DNA of 16,105 bases from Clostridia bacterium (GCA_024689165.1 JAILDS010000193.1:1-16105); one strand, 5' to 3'. Shown: positions 5,738-13,505, counted from the first letter of the stretch. A program made the numbers and translations. The notes: a model not told the origin generated them from the letters alone.

Positions 5738-8035
5738 ATGAAGATAACAAAAACGTATATATGCGCCGCTCTTGCTGCGGCGGTCTTAATGTCGGTCTGT
5801 TCATGCGGGATAATCGGCGTAAACAAAAAACAGACGGCCGAAGTCAGGACACTCAATCCGGACCTGCAGTCCGAGGTGACCGTCAAAGAGACAAAAGCGC
5901 CGGACGGCCTTGACAAAGACAGGTTCGATACGGTCGGAAAATGGTACGACGTCGGAAGCGAAGGCTACGACGGCCTGCCGCTCAGCGGAGACGTCCTGCT
6001 TACCGTTTCCATGCCCGGAAAGATCGGCAAAAAAGACCTGGGCGGTTACGTCTTCGTTTATTACGACGAGGAAAACAAAGAATACCGCTATCTCTTCCCG
6101 GACAGTTATGACCTCGATGCCGGTACGATGACGATAGACCTGCCCCACTTTTCGCCCTGGGGAGGCGCAAAACTCACAAAGGAAGAGCAGATCGAGGCGT
6201 TTCTCGACAGCTACAGCACAAAACTTGCCGTCGAGCGCGGCAGACGGGGACAGGTCGCCGCGGAGCTCGAACCCTACGTGCGAGCCAAGGTCGAAGCGAT
6301 GGGGCTGACAAAAGAGGCGGCAGCCGATCTCATACAAAGCACGGTGAACTTCCTCGGCGGAAGTTTTACCGGAGACACCGCCGGTTATATCGAAACGGGC
6401 ACGAATTACGTGACCGCGCTGACAAGAGGCTTCTACGACGGTGACGGCGACGCAGCCGTGAACGGCCTTGAAGACGCGGTAAACAGCGCCCTCATGAACT
6501 GCTGGGATGAACTGGAGTTTTCCGACCGTCTCGACAAAGTCCTCGGAAGCGAATATGCCGGGAGCACGGCGTCGACTCTTCTCTCCAGCTCGAGCGGTAT
6601 CGCCAGAATGGCCGGATATATGGCGGGCGGCGACATGAAGGAGGCCATGAAGGAGCTCGGGGGCGTCATGAAGAGCGTCCATCCCGCCGTCGAGTTCACG
6701 ACGAACGCCGTGGCGTACCTCGGCGCAAAGGTCAACGAGGAGTTCACCAACTGGAAATCGAATCAGATAGAGGAGCTTTATCAGATATACAAAAACGGCG
6801 CGGAGGACATCTGGGGCAACGAGGTCATCGCGGGCAACCGCGAATCGTTCCTTACCTATCTGAACACCTCCAGCGGCTTTACGATGGCCAAAGGCGTGGG
6901 ACGCTTCTACAATCTCGACAAGATAGGAGAGATCTGCGAAAAATACGGCTGGCCTTACGAAACATACGGTGAACTGCCCGAAAAGTATCGCGATATTTTC
7001 GAAAAACGCGCCGAGGACGGTCTTATGGAATACTTCGAGCTTCGACTTCAGCAGGAGAAGACCGCCGAGCGGATCAAGTCGGACGAGCGTGCGTGCATAG
7101 AAACGATGATGTCGCTGACGAACGGCGCGCTGTCTTCGTCGAACTCCGACGCTCGGAAGTTTTTCCGTGAGGAATCCGCCGGCGACTATGATCTCACCGC
7201 ACGTCTGGAACGCCTTGTCAACGTCCGCAGATTCGTTTCTCAGTACGTGGATGAAACCAAACTCACAAATTCCACAGATGGATTCAACTACGGCGACGTG
7301 ATAAACTGGTGGGTAACACATGCCGCGCAAAACGACAAAAAAACAGCAATAGAACTGCTGCTGGACGATCTTGAGGAAAACGGTCTGATCAAAGCGGGGA
7401 TCCGCGTGAAAGCCGCCGGGCTGGATTTAAAAACATTCTTCGCTGTTACCTCATACGCCGTGGGGTACGACTACTGCGAGATCCCGATGACCCTGACCAA
7501 CGGCCGGACCGTCAACGGAAGGGTCTTATGTGACATGTACTTCGACGACGGGGTAACAGCCGCGATAAAAAAGGCGATCTCACGTATAACCCCGGATGTG
7601 AACGGCAATTTCAGGATCGACGCAAACGGCATCGTACTCGAGGGGAATATCGACCTTACAAATCGTACCGGGAGCGGAACTTATTCATTTGACATTGCCC
7701 TGTCCAAGGAAGTTCAGTCGGTATCCGGCTTCATCGCAAAATACAGGGACGGCAGCGGAGGCGGAACGTTCGAGACCGCGCTTTCGGGCGATTATACATT
7801 GCACGAAGAAGGGACATTCACGGCAGATTACGACGAGGAAAAGATTGGAAAAGACGTTCTGCGCCTTAACCTCACCGGTACAAAGCGCCAGACGCTCGAC
7901 GGTATGAAGATCGGTTCGATCAGCGGATACAACTCGTTAGGCGAGTCCCCCGATCTGAGCGCTACGGCCGCGCCTTTCAGCCTGACGACCGAAAAAGAAG
8001 TCAATATCAGAATAGATTACACTGTTGCGAAGTGA
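5738..8035 (+). CDS. Large orphan lipoprotein
   Basis: This 765-residue protein begins with a lipoprotein signal peptide whose likely lipid-modified cysteine is C23 (VCSC; C21 is a weaker choice). It should be anchored outside the cytoplasmic membrane. Residues ~84-142 form a beta-rich segment of alternating hydrophobic strands (GGYVFVYYD, EYRYLFPDSYD) ending in DLPHFSPW. A long, mostly helical middle region follows (about 147-560), rich in charged residues. The last ~150 residues are beta-rich, with Thr/Gly-rich strands suited to a substrate- or surface-binding domain. I do not recognise the family. It is not obviously an enzyme: no catalytic motif stands out. A good promoter and palindrome lie upstream, and the next gene starts 75 bases after its stop, so the two may be co-transcribed. 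A wide antisense frame exists but is a codon-bias shadow. Confidence 0.8.
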   Translation: MKITKTYICAALAAAVLMSVCSCGIIGVNKKQTAEVRTLNPDLQSEVTVKETKAPDGLDKDRFDTVGKWYDVGSEGYDGLPLSGDVLLTVSMPGKIGKKDLGGYVFVYYDEENKEYRYLFPDSYDLDAGTMTIDLPHFSPWGGAKLTKEEQIEAFLDSYSTKLAVERGRRGQVAAELEPYVRAKVEAMGLTKEAAADLIQSTVNFLGGSFTGDTAGYIETGTNYVTALTRGFYDGDGDAAVNGLEDAVNSALMNCWDELEFSDRLDKVLGSEYAGSTASTLLSSSSGIARMAGYMAGGDMKEAMKELGGVMKSVHPAVEFTTNAVAYLGAKVNEEFTNWKSNQIEELYQIYKNGAEDIWGNEVIAGNRESFLTYLNTSSGFTMAKGVGRFYNLDKIGEICEKYGWPYETYGELPEKYRDIFEKRAEDGLMEYFELRLQQEKTAERIKSDERACIETMMSLTNGALSSSNSDARKFFREESAGDYDLTARLERLVNVRRFVSQYVDETKLTNSTDGFNYGDVINWWVTHAAQNDKKTAIELLLDDLEENGLIKAGIRVKAAGLDLKTFFAVTSYAVGYDYCEIPMTLTNGRTVNGRVLCDMYFDDGVTAAIKKAISRITPDVNGNFRIDANGIVLEGNIDLTNRTGSGTYSFDIALSKEVQSVSGFIAKYRDGSGGGTFETALSGDYTLHEEGTFTADYDEEKIGKDVLRLNLTGTKRQTLDGMKIGSISGYNSLGESPDLSATAAPFSLTTEKEVNIRIDYTVAK

Positions 8036-8110
8036 ACCGCCGGACCGTCGGTGCCGCGGAAACGCGCGAGGACGTCCGAAAGAATCCGGTTGATATGAGA
8101 GAGTTTTCCG

Positions 8111-8935
8111 ATGTTTGATCCGATGGCAAAGAAATACCCGTATCCGGAAGACACGGGCGCTCATTATCTTGTCGTGAAGAAGGACGACGGGACGGTCTTC
8201 GACAGGGATTACCCCTATGTCGACCGCTCTCCCTCGATGCGCATCCGTCAGGCGCTGATCCGGGCTGTGATCTTCCTCATCGTCTTCCCCGTCCTCCGGA
8301 TCCGTCTCGGCCTTCGCATAAAGGGAAGGGAGAACATCCGCGCGCACCGCGAAGAGTTCCGTCGCGGCGTGATCTCGGTGAGCAATCACGTGCACCTGTG
8401 GGACTATCTTTCGGTGATGCGGGCCGCGTTTCCGCGGAAGACGAACGTCCTCGTGTGGGCGAAGAACGTCCGCGGAGAGAACGCAAAGCTGATCCGCCTC
8501 GTGGGCGGTATCCCGCTGCCGGAAGGCGACGTCCACGCGACGGCGGCGATGACGAAGCAGACGGAGGAGCTGCTCCGCGGCGGATGGCTGCATATATACA
8601 GCGAAGGCAGCATGTGGGAGTTCTACCGGCCGGTCCGGCCGTTCAAGCCAGGCGCCGCGCACTTTGCGTGCAGGTGGGGCCTGCCGGTCCTGCCGATGGC
8701 ATTCTCCTACAGAAAGCCGGGGTTCATACGGGGGAGGATCTTCAGACAGACCGCGACGTTCACGCTGAGCATCGGCGAGCCGCTGCGGCCCGACGCCTCC
8801 CTGCCCTTTGCCGAACGCCGCCGCGACCTGACGGTCCGCTCGCACGAGGCCGTCTGCCGCCTAGCCGGCATCGACCCCGCGGAGATCATCTACCCGCCGG
8901 TGTACGATGATTCAAAAAGAGTGGATTACTATTGA
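8111..8935 (+). CDS. PlsC-type 1-acylglycerol-3-phosphate acyltransferase
   Basis: This 274-residue protein carries the acyltransferase signature of the PlsC/LPLAT family. NHVHLWD (residues 92-98) is the NHx4D catalytic motif with H93 and D98. GGIP (132-135) and EGS (165-167, usually EGT/EGTR) form the glycerol-phosphate pocket, and LPVLPMAF (191-198) is the final conserved block. One hydrophobic segment around 48-66 would hold it at the membrane. The family transfers acyl chains to lysophosphatidic acid in phospholipid synthesis; some members act on other lipids, so the substrate is a family-level guess. A GAGAGAG-like ribosome binding site at about 8097-8103 precedes the ATG. A Met at residue 5 is an alternative start. 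Confidence 0.85.
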   Translation: MFDPMAKKYPYPEDTGAHYLVVKKDDGTVFDRDYPYVDRSPSMRIRQALIRAVIFLIVFPVLRIRLGLRIKGRENIRAHREEFRRGVISVSNHVHLWDYLSVMRAAFPRKTNVLVWAKNVRGENAKLIRLVGGIPLPEGDVHATAAMTKQTEELLRGGWLHIYSEGSMWEFYRPVRPFKPGAAHFACRWGLPVLPMAFSYRKPGFIRGRIFRQTATFTLSIGEPLRPDASLPFAERRRDLTVRSHEAVCRLAGIDPAEIIYPPVYDDSKRVDYY

Positions 8936-9004
8936 GATCAGAACGGAGCCGCCGGCCGGGGGCCGGGAGCTGCCGGGCCGCTATCAGCGAAGGATGCGAC
9001 CCAC

Positions 9005-9019
9005 GGCCCCTGCGGGGCC
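9005..9019 (+). terminator. Possible terminator hairpin after the acyltransferase gene
   Basis: GGCCCC and GGGGCC enclose a TGC loop, followed by a T-containing stretch without a strong T-run. It may be an intrinsic terminator or only GC-rich sequence; the stronger hairpin at 9068-9111 follows closely. Confidence 0.3.
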
Positions 9020-9067
9020 TTCTGACGCGTTTTCGCGGTGCGGCGGTATGAGTTTGCATCCGTCATG

Positions 9068-9111
9068 AAAACATCCCCTGAGAGGCCGCAAAGCGCCTCA
9101 GGGGATGTTTT
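9068..9111. terminator. Bidirectional terminator between convergent genes
   Basis: Arms 9068-9082 and 9097-9111 are perfect reverse complements over 15 bases. The A-rich and T-rich ends give a T-run on each strand, and the loop is 14 bases. It lies between the acyltransferase gene and the end of the sirtuin operon and can stop transcription from both. Confidence 0.85.
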
Positions 9112-9147
9112 ATTCGGAAGCCCGGCAATGATCCCGGGCGGTCTCTA

Positions 9148-10065
9148 TCATGTCAGTTTTTTTATCGCTTCCCCGATATCCCCGTCGATGCAGATCGAGC
9201 GGCCGGCTATCTCTTCGGGTGTGAACGCCTCTCCGTAATTGATACAGGCGTAGGTCGCGTCCGGTTTTTTCGCTGTCATACGCCAGAACGGGTATTTGAT
9301 GATGACCGGGGTGTTGTATCCGACGCCCAGTTCAAGGAACAGAACCTTTCCGCCGCGGGTGCGCAGGAAGTTCTCATATCTTTCCGCCGCCTCGTGCCAG
9401 CCATCGTCCTCGACGAATTTTTCGTCGGAGCGCAGGTTCATCGTCATCGGCTCGCCGCAGACCGGACAATGCGGCACCAGCTCGCCGGGCACCGTCATCT
9501 TCGGTTTCACGCCGTCCGGAACGGTCAGCGTTCCATCCTCCGCGATCACAAGACCCTGGGCCTCAACCATTGCCCTAACAGTCTCCGCATTGCCGTAGGT
9601 CTTCTCATGGCAGGGCCTGCTGCACTGAAACAGGCCGTAGTCGCCCTGCGTGCAGAACAGGCGCTTTTTATCGAAGCCCGCCTTCCGGAAGCAGTGATCG
9701 ACGTTCGTGGTGATGACGAAATAATCTTTGTCTTTCACCAGATCGAACAGTTCATTATAGACCGGCTTCGGCGCGTCGGTATAGCGGTTGACGAAAATGA
9801 ATCTCGACCAGTACGCCCACATTTCCTCCGGCGTTTTATACGGGTAGAACCCGCCCGAATACATATCGGTAAAGCCGTATTTCTCCCTGAAATCCGAGAA
9901 GTATCTTTCAAACCGTTCACCGTCGTAGACGAAACCTGCCGAGGTGGAAAGCCCCGCGCCCGCGCCGATCACGACCGCGTCGCAGTCGGCCAGCGCATTT
10001 TTCAGCTTCCTGATATTATCCGAGAAGCTTCCGGTAGATCTCGAGATCCTCGTCCTTCCATACAT
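9148..10065 (-). CDS. Class M sirtuin (Sir2 family, SirTM)
   Basis: This 305-residue Sir2-family protein matches the macrodomain-linked (class M) sirtuins, known to ADP-ribosylate a lipoylated GcvH-L carrier in staphylococci and streptococci. The NAD-binding GAGAGLSTSAGF block lies at 34-45, TTNVD at 119-123 (N121, D123), and ELGVGYNTP at 245-253. The zinc ribbon uses C148, C152, C200 and C203. The catalytic histidine of ordinary sirtuin deacylases (the HG motif) is glutamine here, Q140 in TQGDYG, as in the class M group. The start is fixed by GAGGTG seven bases upstream, inside the macrodomain gene, so the frames overlap by 50 bases and translation is probably coupled. It is the last gene of the operon. 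Target protein unknown: no GcvH-L is encoded in this window. Confidence 0.9.
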   Translation of the reverse strand: MYGRTRISRSTGSFSDNIRKLKNALADCDAVVIGAGAGLSTSAGFVYDGERFERYFSDFREKYGFTDMYSGGFYPYKTPEEMWAYWSRFIFVNRYTDAPKPVYNELFDLVKDKDYFVITTNVDHCFRKAGFDKKRLFCTQGDYGLFQCSRPCHEKTYGNAETVRAMVEAQGLVIAEDGTLTVPDGVKPKMTVPGELVPHCPVCGEPMTMNLRSDEKFVEDDGWHEAAERYENFLRTRGGKVLFLELGVGYNTPVIIKYPFWRMTAKKPDATYACINYGEAFTPEEIAGRSICIDGDIGEAIKKLT

Positions 10066-10789
10066 TGAATATCACCTCTGTTCTGCTTTTTGTATCTGCC
10101 CTGTGATCGCGTACCGTCTGCACCGCGATCTCTGCCGCCCGCCGCTGCGGGAAGCCGAAAACACCGGTGGAGATACAGCAGAACGCGATACTGCCGAGCC
10201 CGTTTTCCTCCGCAAGCGCCAGGCAGGAGCGGTAGCATGACGCGAGCAGTTCTTCGTGTCTTGCCGTCAGTCTGCCGTTTACGATCGGTCCGACGGTGTG
10301 AATTACGTATTTACAGGGCAGGTCATACGCCGGCGTGATCTTCGCACGCCCCGCCGGCTCCACATGTCCCTGCTTCTGCATGATCCCGGCGCAGGCGTTG
10401 CGGAGCCGCAGGCCGGCGTAGGTATGGATGCAGTTGTCGACGCAGTTGTGAAGCGGCTGAAAGCAGCCGAGCAGCTGCGAATTTGCGGCGTTTACGATCG
10501 CGTCGCATTCAAGTGTCGTGATGTCGCCCTGCCAGAGATATATGCCGTCCTCCGCGGGCGAAAGACCGTCGAGGCGGGTGATCCCTTTCGCCGCCGTTTC
10601 CTCTTTCAGGTAGTCGCTCTCGATCCCGATATACTCGTCGGAGAGCGGTGCGGGAAGGCGGACGTTCATCAGTGAGCGCAACAGGTCTTTTTGTCCTTTT
10701 TCGTCAGCCGGTATTTCGATATTCCCGTACCGGGGCTGTTCGGACAGGAGCGCTTTTATCAGGTATGTTCTTTTTTCTTCGTGTGTCAC
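10016..10789 (-). CDS. Zinc-type macrodomain, protein-ADP-ribose hydrolase
   Basis: This 257-residue protein belongs to the macrodomains found beside class M sirtuins. Members remove ADP-ribose from proteins. A helical N-terminal region of about 80 residues precedes the macrodomain. GDIT (88-91) and NAAN (100-103) line the ADP-ribose site, and STGVFGFP (207-214) is the diphosphate loop. C109, H114 and C116 in LGCFQPLHNC fit the metal ligands of the zinc macrodomain subgroup. The GTG start has AAGGTG five bases upstream. A TTG at 10805-10807 would add six residues and overlap the DUF1848 gene, but has no comparable site. Reaction assignment is from the family and is not proven here. It is translationally linked to genes on both sides. 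Confidence 0.9.
   Translation of the reverse strand: MTHEEKRTYLIKALLSEQPRYGNIEIPADEKGQKDLLRSLMNVRLPAPLSDEYIGIESDYLKEETAAKGITRLDGLSPAEDGIYLWQGDITTLECDAIVNAANSQLLGCFQPLHNCVDNCIHTYAGLRLRNACAGIMQKQGHVEPAGRAKITPAYDLPCKYVIHTVGPIVNGRLTARHEELLASCYRSCLALAEENGLGSIAFCCISTGVFGFPQRRAAEIAVQTVRDHRADTKSRTEVIFNVWKDEDLEIYRKLLG
10073..10078 (-). promoter_or_regulatory. Internal ribosome binding site for the sirtuin gene
   Basis: Read on the minus strand, GAGGTG lies seven bases before the sirtuin ATG (10063-10065), within the macrodomain coding region. It supports the 10065 start and translational coupling. Confidence 0.7.
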
Positions 10790-10794
10790 CGGTT

Positions 10795-10800
10795 CACCTT
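10795..10800 (-). promoter_or_regulatory. Ribosome binding site for the macrodomain gene
   Basis: Read on the minus strand, AAGGTG lies five bases before GTG 10787-10789 and directly behind the DUF1848 stop. It is the reason for preferring this GTG to the TTG at 10807. Confidence 0.65.
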
Positions 10801-11732
10801 CATTCAAAAAACAGAGATTCCTGCCCGTCGGTCCAGGATTCCTGCGGCACGTCGTTTATCACGTCGCCTTCCTTATAACCGCCGATCAGAAAAGGAGAGC
10901 CCGGATCGTGCAGGCGGCTCTGCGCCAAAACGACGGACGGTTCGGCGTTCGCATAGCAGTACTTGCACAAGTGCAGGCAGGTGTTGTACGCGCCGATATC
11001 GCAGGAAAGATAGCATGCGCACCCGGCTCTTGCGCCCTTCTTTTTCGGGGCGAGGAGGCGCTTGCCTATCGCCTTTTCGTAGTCGCCGATCCGCATACAG
11101 CCGCCGCAGTCGGCGCCGAACTGTGAGAGATCGTCTCCCTCGGCGCAGGGCTTGAGGGTCATACCGTGCGCTGCTGCGATCTTCACCATTTCACGGCCGA
11201 GCGTTAGCCGCTCTTCCTTTGTGACCTCCCGTGCCTCCGGGAAGTTGCGCCTGACTTTCGGATACAGGTCGATGAAGCTGATGACGGCGGTCTTTGTGCA
11301 GCCGTCAAGCGCCGCAGCCATCTTCTCAAATGCGCGAAGGTGGTACTCCACGGAATATTTGCCGGAAATGAAGATCGGATCGTATCGCCAGCCCGTCGAA
11401 TTTACGCCGACGATGCCCGACAGCTTTTTGAAATCCCCGAGCAGTTCGTGCTTGTCCTTCACGTTCGGCTCTATGTCGCGTCCGTACGGCGTGACCGTGA
11501 CGAACCAGTACTGCCCGTAGTCTTTCAGCAGATCCGTATATTTGAACATCGGGGCGGGATCCTTGGTGCAGAAGCCGATGCAGTCAACGACCGAAGGGTC
11601 GAGGCGGTAGCGGCTGACCTGCTCCGGATAATACGGATTGCGCACGCAGACAAAGCCCTCCCGCAGTCTGTTTGCAAACCAGTCCGCGTAAAACGCCGGA
11701 ATGTCCGTTCTCTGCCCCGTGTTTATGATCAT
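10800..11732 (-). CDS. DUF1848 family Fe-S protein
   Basis: This 310-residue protein matches the DUF1848 family, whose C-terminal cysteine cluster resembles that of radical SAM enzymes. It has C238, C240 and C244, then C252-x3-C256-x2-C259 (the radical SAM spacing) in TCLHLCKYCYAN. C196, C209 and C212 (CGGC) form a second cluster that could hold another Fe-S centre. The N-terminal two thirds look like an alpha/beta barrel (VVDCIGFCTKDPAP at ~48-61). No enzyme activity is established for the family. It heads the operon; its stop sits 10 bases before the macrodomain GTG, leaving no room for a separate promoter, so the three products probably work together. GGTGAG (11738-11743) precedes the ATG by five bases. 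There is no signal peptide. Confidence 0.85.
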   Translation of the reverse strand: MIINTGQRTDIPAFYADWFANRLREGFVCVRNPYYPEQVSRYRLDPSVVDCIGFCTKDPAPMFKYTDLLKDYGQYWFVTVTPYGRDIEPNVKDKHELLGDFKKLSGIVGVNSTGWRYDPIFISGKYSVEYHLRAFEKMAAALDGCTKTAVISFIDLYPKVRRNFPEAREVTKEERLTLGREMVKIAAAHGMTLKPCAEGDDLSQFGADCGGCMRIGDYEKAIGKRLLAPKKKGARAGCACYLSCDIGAYNTCLHLCKYCYANAEPSVVLAQSRLHDPGSPFLIGGYKEGDVINDVPQESWTDGQESLFFE

Positions 11733-11754
11733 TGTGACTCACCGCCTTTCATGT

Positions 11755-11774
11755 TCCGTAATCAATTATACGGA
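11755..11774. promoter_or_regulatory. Inverted repeat over the sirtuin operon promoter
   Basis: Arms TCCGTA (11755-11760) and TACGGA (11769-11774) flank eight bases. The right half lies over the -10 box and the left half over the expected start site. This is where a dimeric repressor would act; no regulator gene is next to it. Confidence 0.4.
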
Positions 11775-11792
11775 TTCCGGGAAATAAATCAA
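11765..11792 (-). promoter_or_regulatory. Promoter of the DUF1848-macrodomain-sirtuin operon
   Basis: On the minus strand, TTGATT (11787-11792) and a perfect TATAAT (11765-11770) are 16 bases apart. The leader is about 25 bases. Confidence 0.55.
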
Positions 11793-11864
11793 GTAGCACT
11801 TTTATGTAACCGTCATTTTTTTGGGAAAAACCCGTACTTCGCCGTATCTTTTTAGCGGACCGTC

Positions 11865-11893
11865 TTGAAAAACAGGTGATGTTGCAGTATAAT
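11865..11893 (+). promoter_or_regulatory. Promoter of the zinc-type locus
   Basis: TTGAAA (11865-11870) and a perfect TATAAT (11888-11893) are 17 bases apart. An AT-rich dyad (AATAT-GAA-ATATT, 11891-11903) overlaps the -10 box and could be a metal-regulator site, but it does not match a Zur consensus I can confirm. Confidence 0.6.
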
Positions 11894-11969
11894 ATGAAAT
11901 ATTCAAAAAGAAATCTACCCGTCCGTCCCCGGCGTTTCAATGGAATTGCACTGATCTGTACGAAAGGCG

Positions 11970-12275
11970 GTGATCATCATTACAGTCAGAAAACGTTCGG
12001 CAGCTGTTTTTCTTGCTGCTCTTATCCTTGCCGCGGTGGCAGCCGCCCTGATCATCGTCGTACATGAAGCCGATCACGACTGTACCGGCGAGGGCTGCCC
12101 CATCTGTGCGGCCGTCGCGGTCTGTCAGAATACTCTGAAAACGCTCTCCGCGGCGCTTGCTGTATGTGCCTCTATAGCCGCGTCGGGCTGTTTTGCCGCT
12201 TATTTCAATACGGTATTTGACGCGTCTCTGCACAAAGAAACGCCCGTTTCATTAAAAGTCAAGCTTCTGGATTAA
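11970..12275 (+). CDS. Small His/Cys-rich membrane protein
   Basis: This 101-residue protein starts at GTG; there is no in-frame ATG near and an in-frame stop lies just upstream. A possible ribosome binding site (AAAGG) is close to the start, so the exact start is uncertain. Hydrophobic segments cover about 10-31 and 58-80. Between them lies a metal-binding-looking loop: H32, H36, C38, C43, C46 and C52 in the pattern HxxxHxC...CxxC. Similar small proteins sit beside zinc or Fur-type loci in Firmicutes, as I recall, without a known function. The zinc-binding lipoprotein gene follows 122 bases on, behind the same promoter. A role in sensing or handing over zinc is inference. Confidence 0.65.
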   Translation: MIIITVRKRSAAVFLAALILAAVAAALIIVVHEADHDCTGEGCPICAAVAVCQNTLKTLSAALAVCASIAASGCFAAYFNTVFDASLHKETPVSLKVKLLD

Positions 12276-12297
12276 AACAGGATAAGACAGGGGAGAG

Positions 12298-12320
12298 GTC
12301 TGCCCTTTTTAGGGGCGGAC
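12298..12320 (+). terminator. Hairpin between the small membrane protein and znuA-like genes
   Basis: Stem 12298-12305 pairs with 12313-12320 (GTCTGCCC/GGGCGGAC, one G:T pair). A loop of seven bases separates them, and TTTAT follows. It may be a weak or attenuating terminator that lets part of the transcription reach the next gene. Confidence 0.35.
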
Positions 12321-12397
12321 TTTATCGGCAATGCCGTATCCCTTGTATTTTTATGCCCATTTTCAAATTCTTGTTTTAATTTCGGAGGCTGTTTTTT

Positions 12398-13405
12398 ATG
12401 AAAAAAATAATTGCAATCACTCTCTGCCTGATGATGCTTGCAAGCGTCATGACAGGCTGCGCCACTTCCAATACATCAAACGGCGACAAGCTCAGCATCG
12501 TCACCACGATCTTCCCCGAATATGACTGGGTCGTACAGATCCTCGGGGGTAACGCCGGTCAGGCGGACGTTACGATGCTTCTCGACAACGGCGTCGACCT
12601 TCACAGCTACCAGCCCACGGCTGACGACATCATCAGGATCTCGACCTGCGATATGTTCATCCACGTCGGAGGCGAGTCCGACGAATGGGTGAATGACGTT
12701 CTTAAAGAAGCGACAAACAAGGACACGGTCGTTATCAACCTTCTCGAAGCGCTCGGAGACGACGTAAAGGAGGAAGAAGTCAGGGAGGGTATGCAGGAGG
12801 ACGAACACGAACACGGCGACGGTCATGAAGAAGAAGATCACGGTCATGAAGAAGAAGAAGAAGAAGCGGAATACGACGAGCACGTCTGGCTCTCACTGAA
12901 AAACTCCGCGAAACTCTGCGGATATATCGCCGGAAAACTCGGTGAGATCGACCCGGACCATAAAGACACTTATACCGCAAACGCAAACGCGTATATTGAA
13001 AAGCTGAATGCTCTTGACGGCCGATACAGGGAGGCGGTAAGCGCCGGAAATACAAAGACACTTCTGTTCGGCGACCGTTTCCCGTTCCGTTATCTTACCG
13101 ACGATTACGGACTCGACTATTACGCGGCTTTCGCCGGCTGTTCCTCCGAGAGCGAGGCAAGCTTTGAGACCGTTATGTTCCTTGCAAACAAGACCGATGA
13201 ACTCGGTCTGAAAGCTATCATGCAGATAGAGAGTGCCAACGGCAAGATCGCAAGAACGATAAAGGATACCACGAAAAATAAAGATCAGACGATCCTTACA
13301 CTGGATTCCATGCAGTCGACAACGATGAAAGACGTGAAAAACGGCGTTTCGTACCTATCGGTCATGGAAAAGAATCTGGCGGTTCTCAAAGACGCACTTA
13401 AGTAA
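12398..13405 (+). CDS. znuA: ZnuA/AdcA-type zinc-binding lipoprotein
   Basis: This 335-residue protein belongs to the cluster A-I zinc/manganese solute-binding proteins. A lipoprotein signal peptide ends at C21 (SVMTGC), so it is anchored outside the membrane. DLHSYQP (68-73) supplies the first zinc histidine, H69. A His/Glu/Asp-rich loop (133-162; HEHGDGHEEE, then a run of glutamates) leads into DEHVWLS with the second histidine, H162. The third histidine usual in ZnuA is not in the expected place: the segment reads FGDRFPFRYL with D226. TLDSM (301-305) with D303 fits the fourth ligand. The loop suggests zinc rather than manganese. GGAGG at 12384-12388 is nine bases from the ATG. No permease or ATPase gene lies in the window, so those must be encoded elsewhere. 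Confidence 0.9.
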   Translation: MKKIIAITLCLMMLASVMTGCATSNTSNGDKLSIVTTIFPEYDWVVQILGGNAGQADVTMLLDNGVDLHSYQPTADDIIRISTCDMFIHVGGESDEWVNDVLKEATNKDTVVINLLEALGDDVKEEEVREGMQEDEHEHGDGHEEEDHGHEEEEEEAEYDEHVWLSLKNSAKLCGYIAGKLGEIDPDHKDTYTANANAYIEKLNALDGRYREAVSAGNTKTLLFGDRFPFRYLTDDYGLDYYAAFAGCSSESEASFETVMFLANKTDELGLKAIMQIESANGKIARTIKDTTKNKDQTILTLDSMQSTTMKDVKNGVSYLSVMEKNLAVLKDALK

Positions 13406-13505
13406 GGAGGGGCGCCCGGACGGCTCAATGACCGTTGCGGCGGATGCAGCGGGAACCTTCCTGATTTCCGTGACAGACGGGTTTTGAAAAAAGAGGTATG
13501 TTAAG

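Noticed and set aside
5801..7330. Long minus-strand frame (509 codons) opposite the large lipoprotein gene
   Set aside because: No ribosome binding site, composition typical of a shadow frame, and the plus strand has a clear lipoprotein signal, promoter and start.
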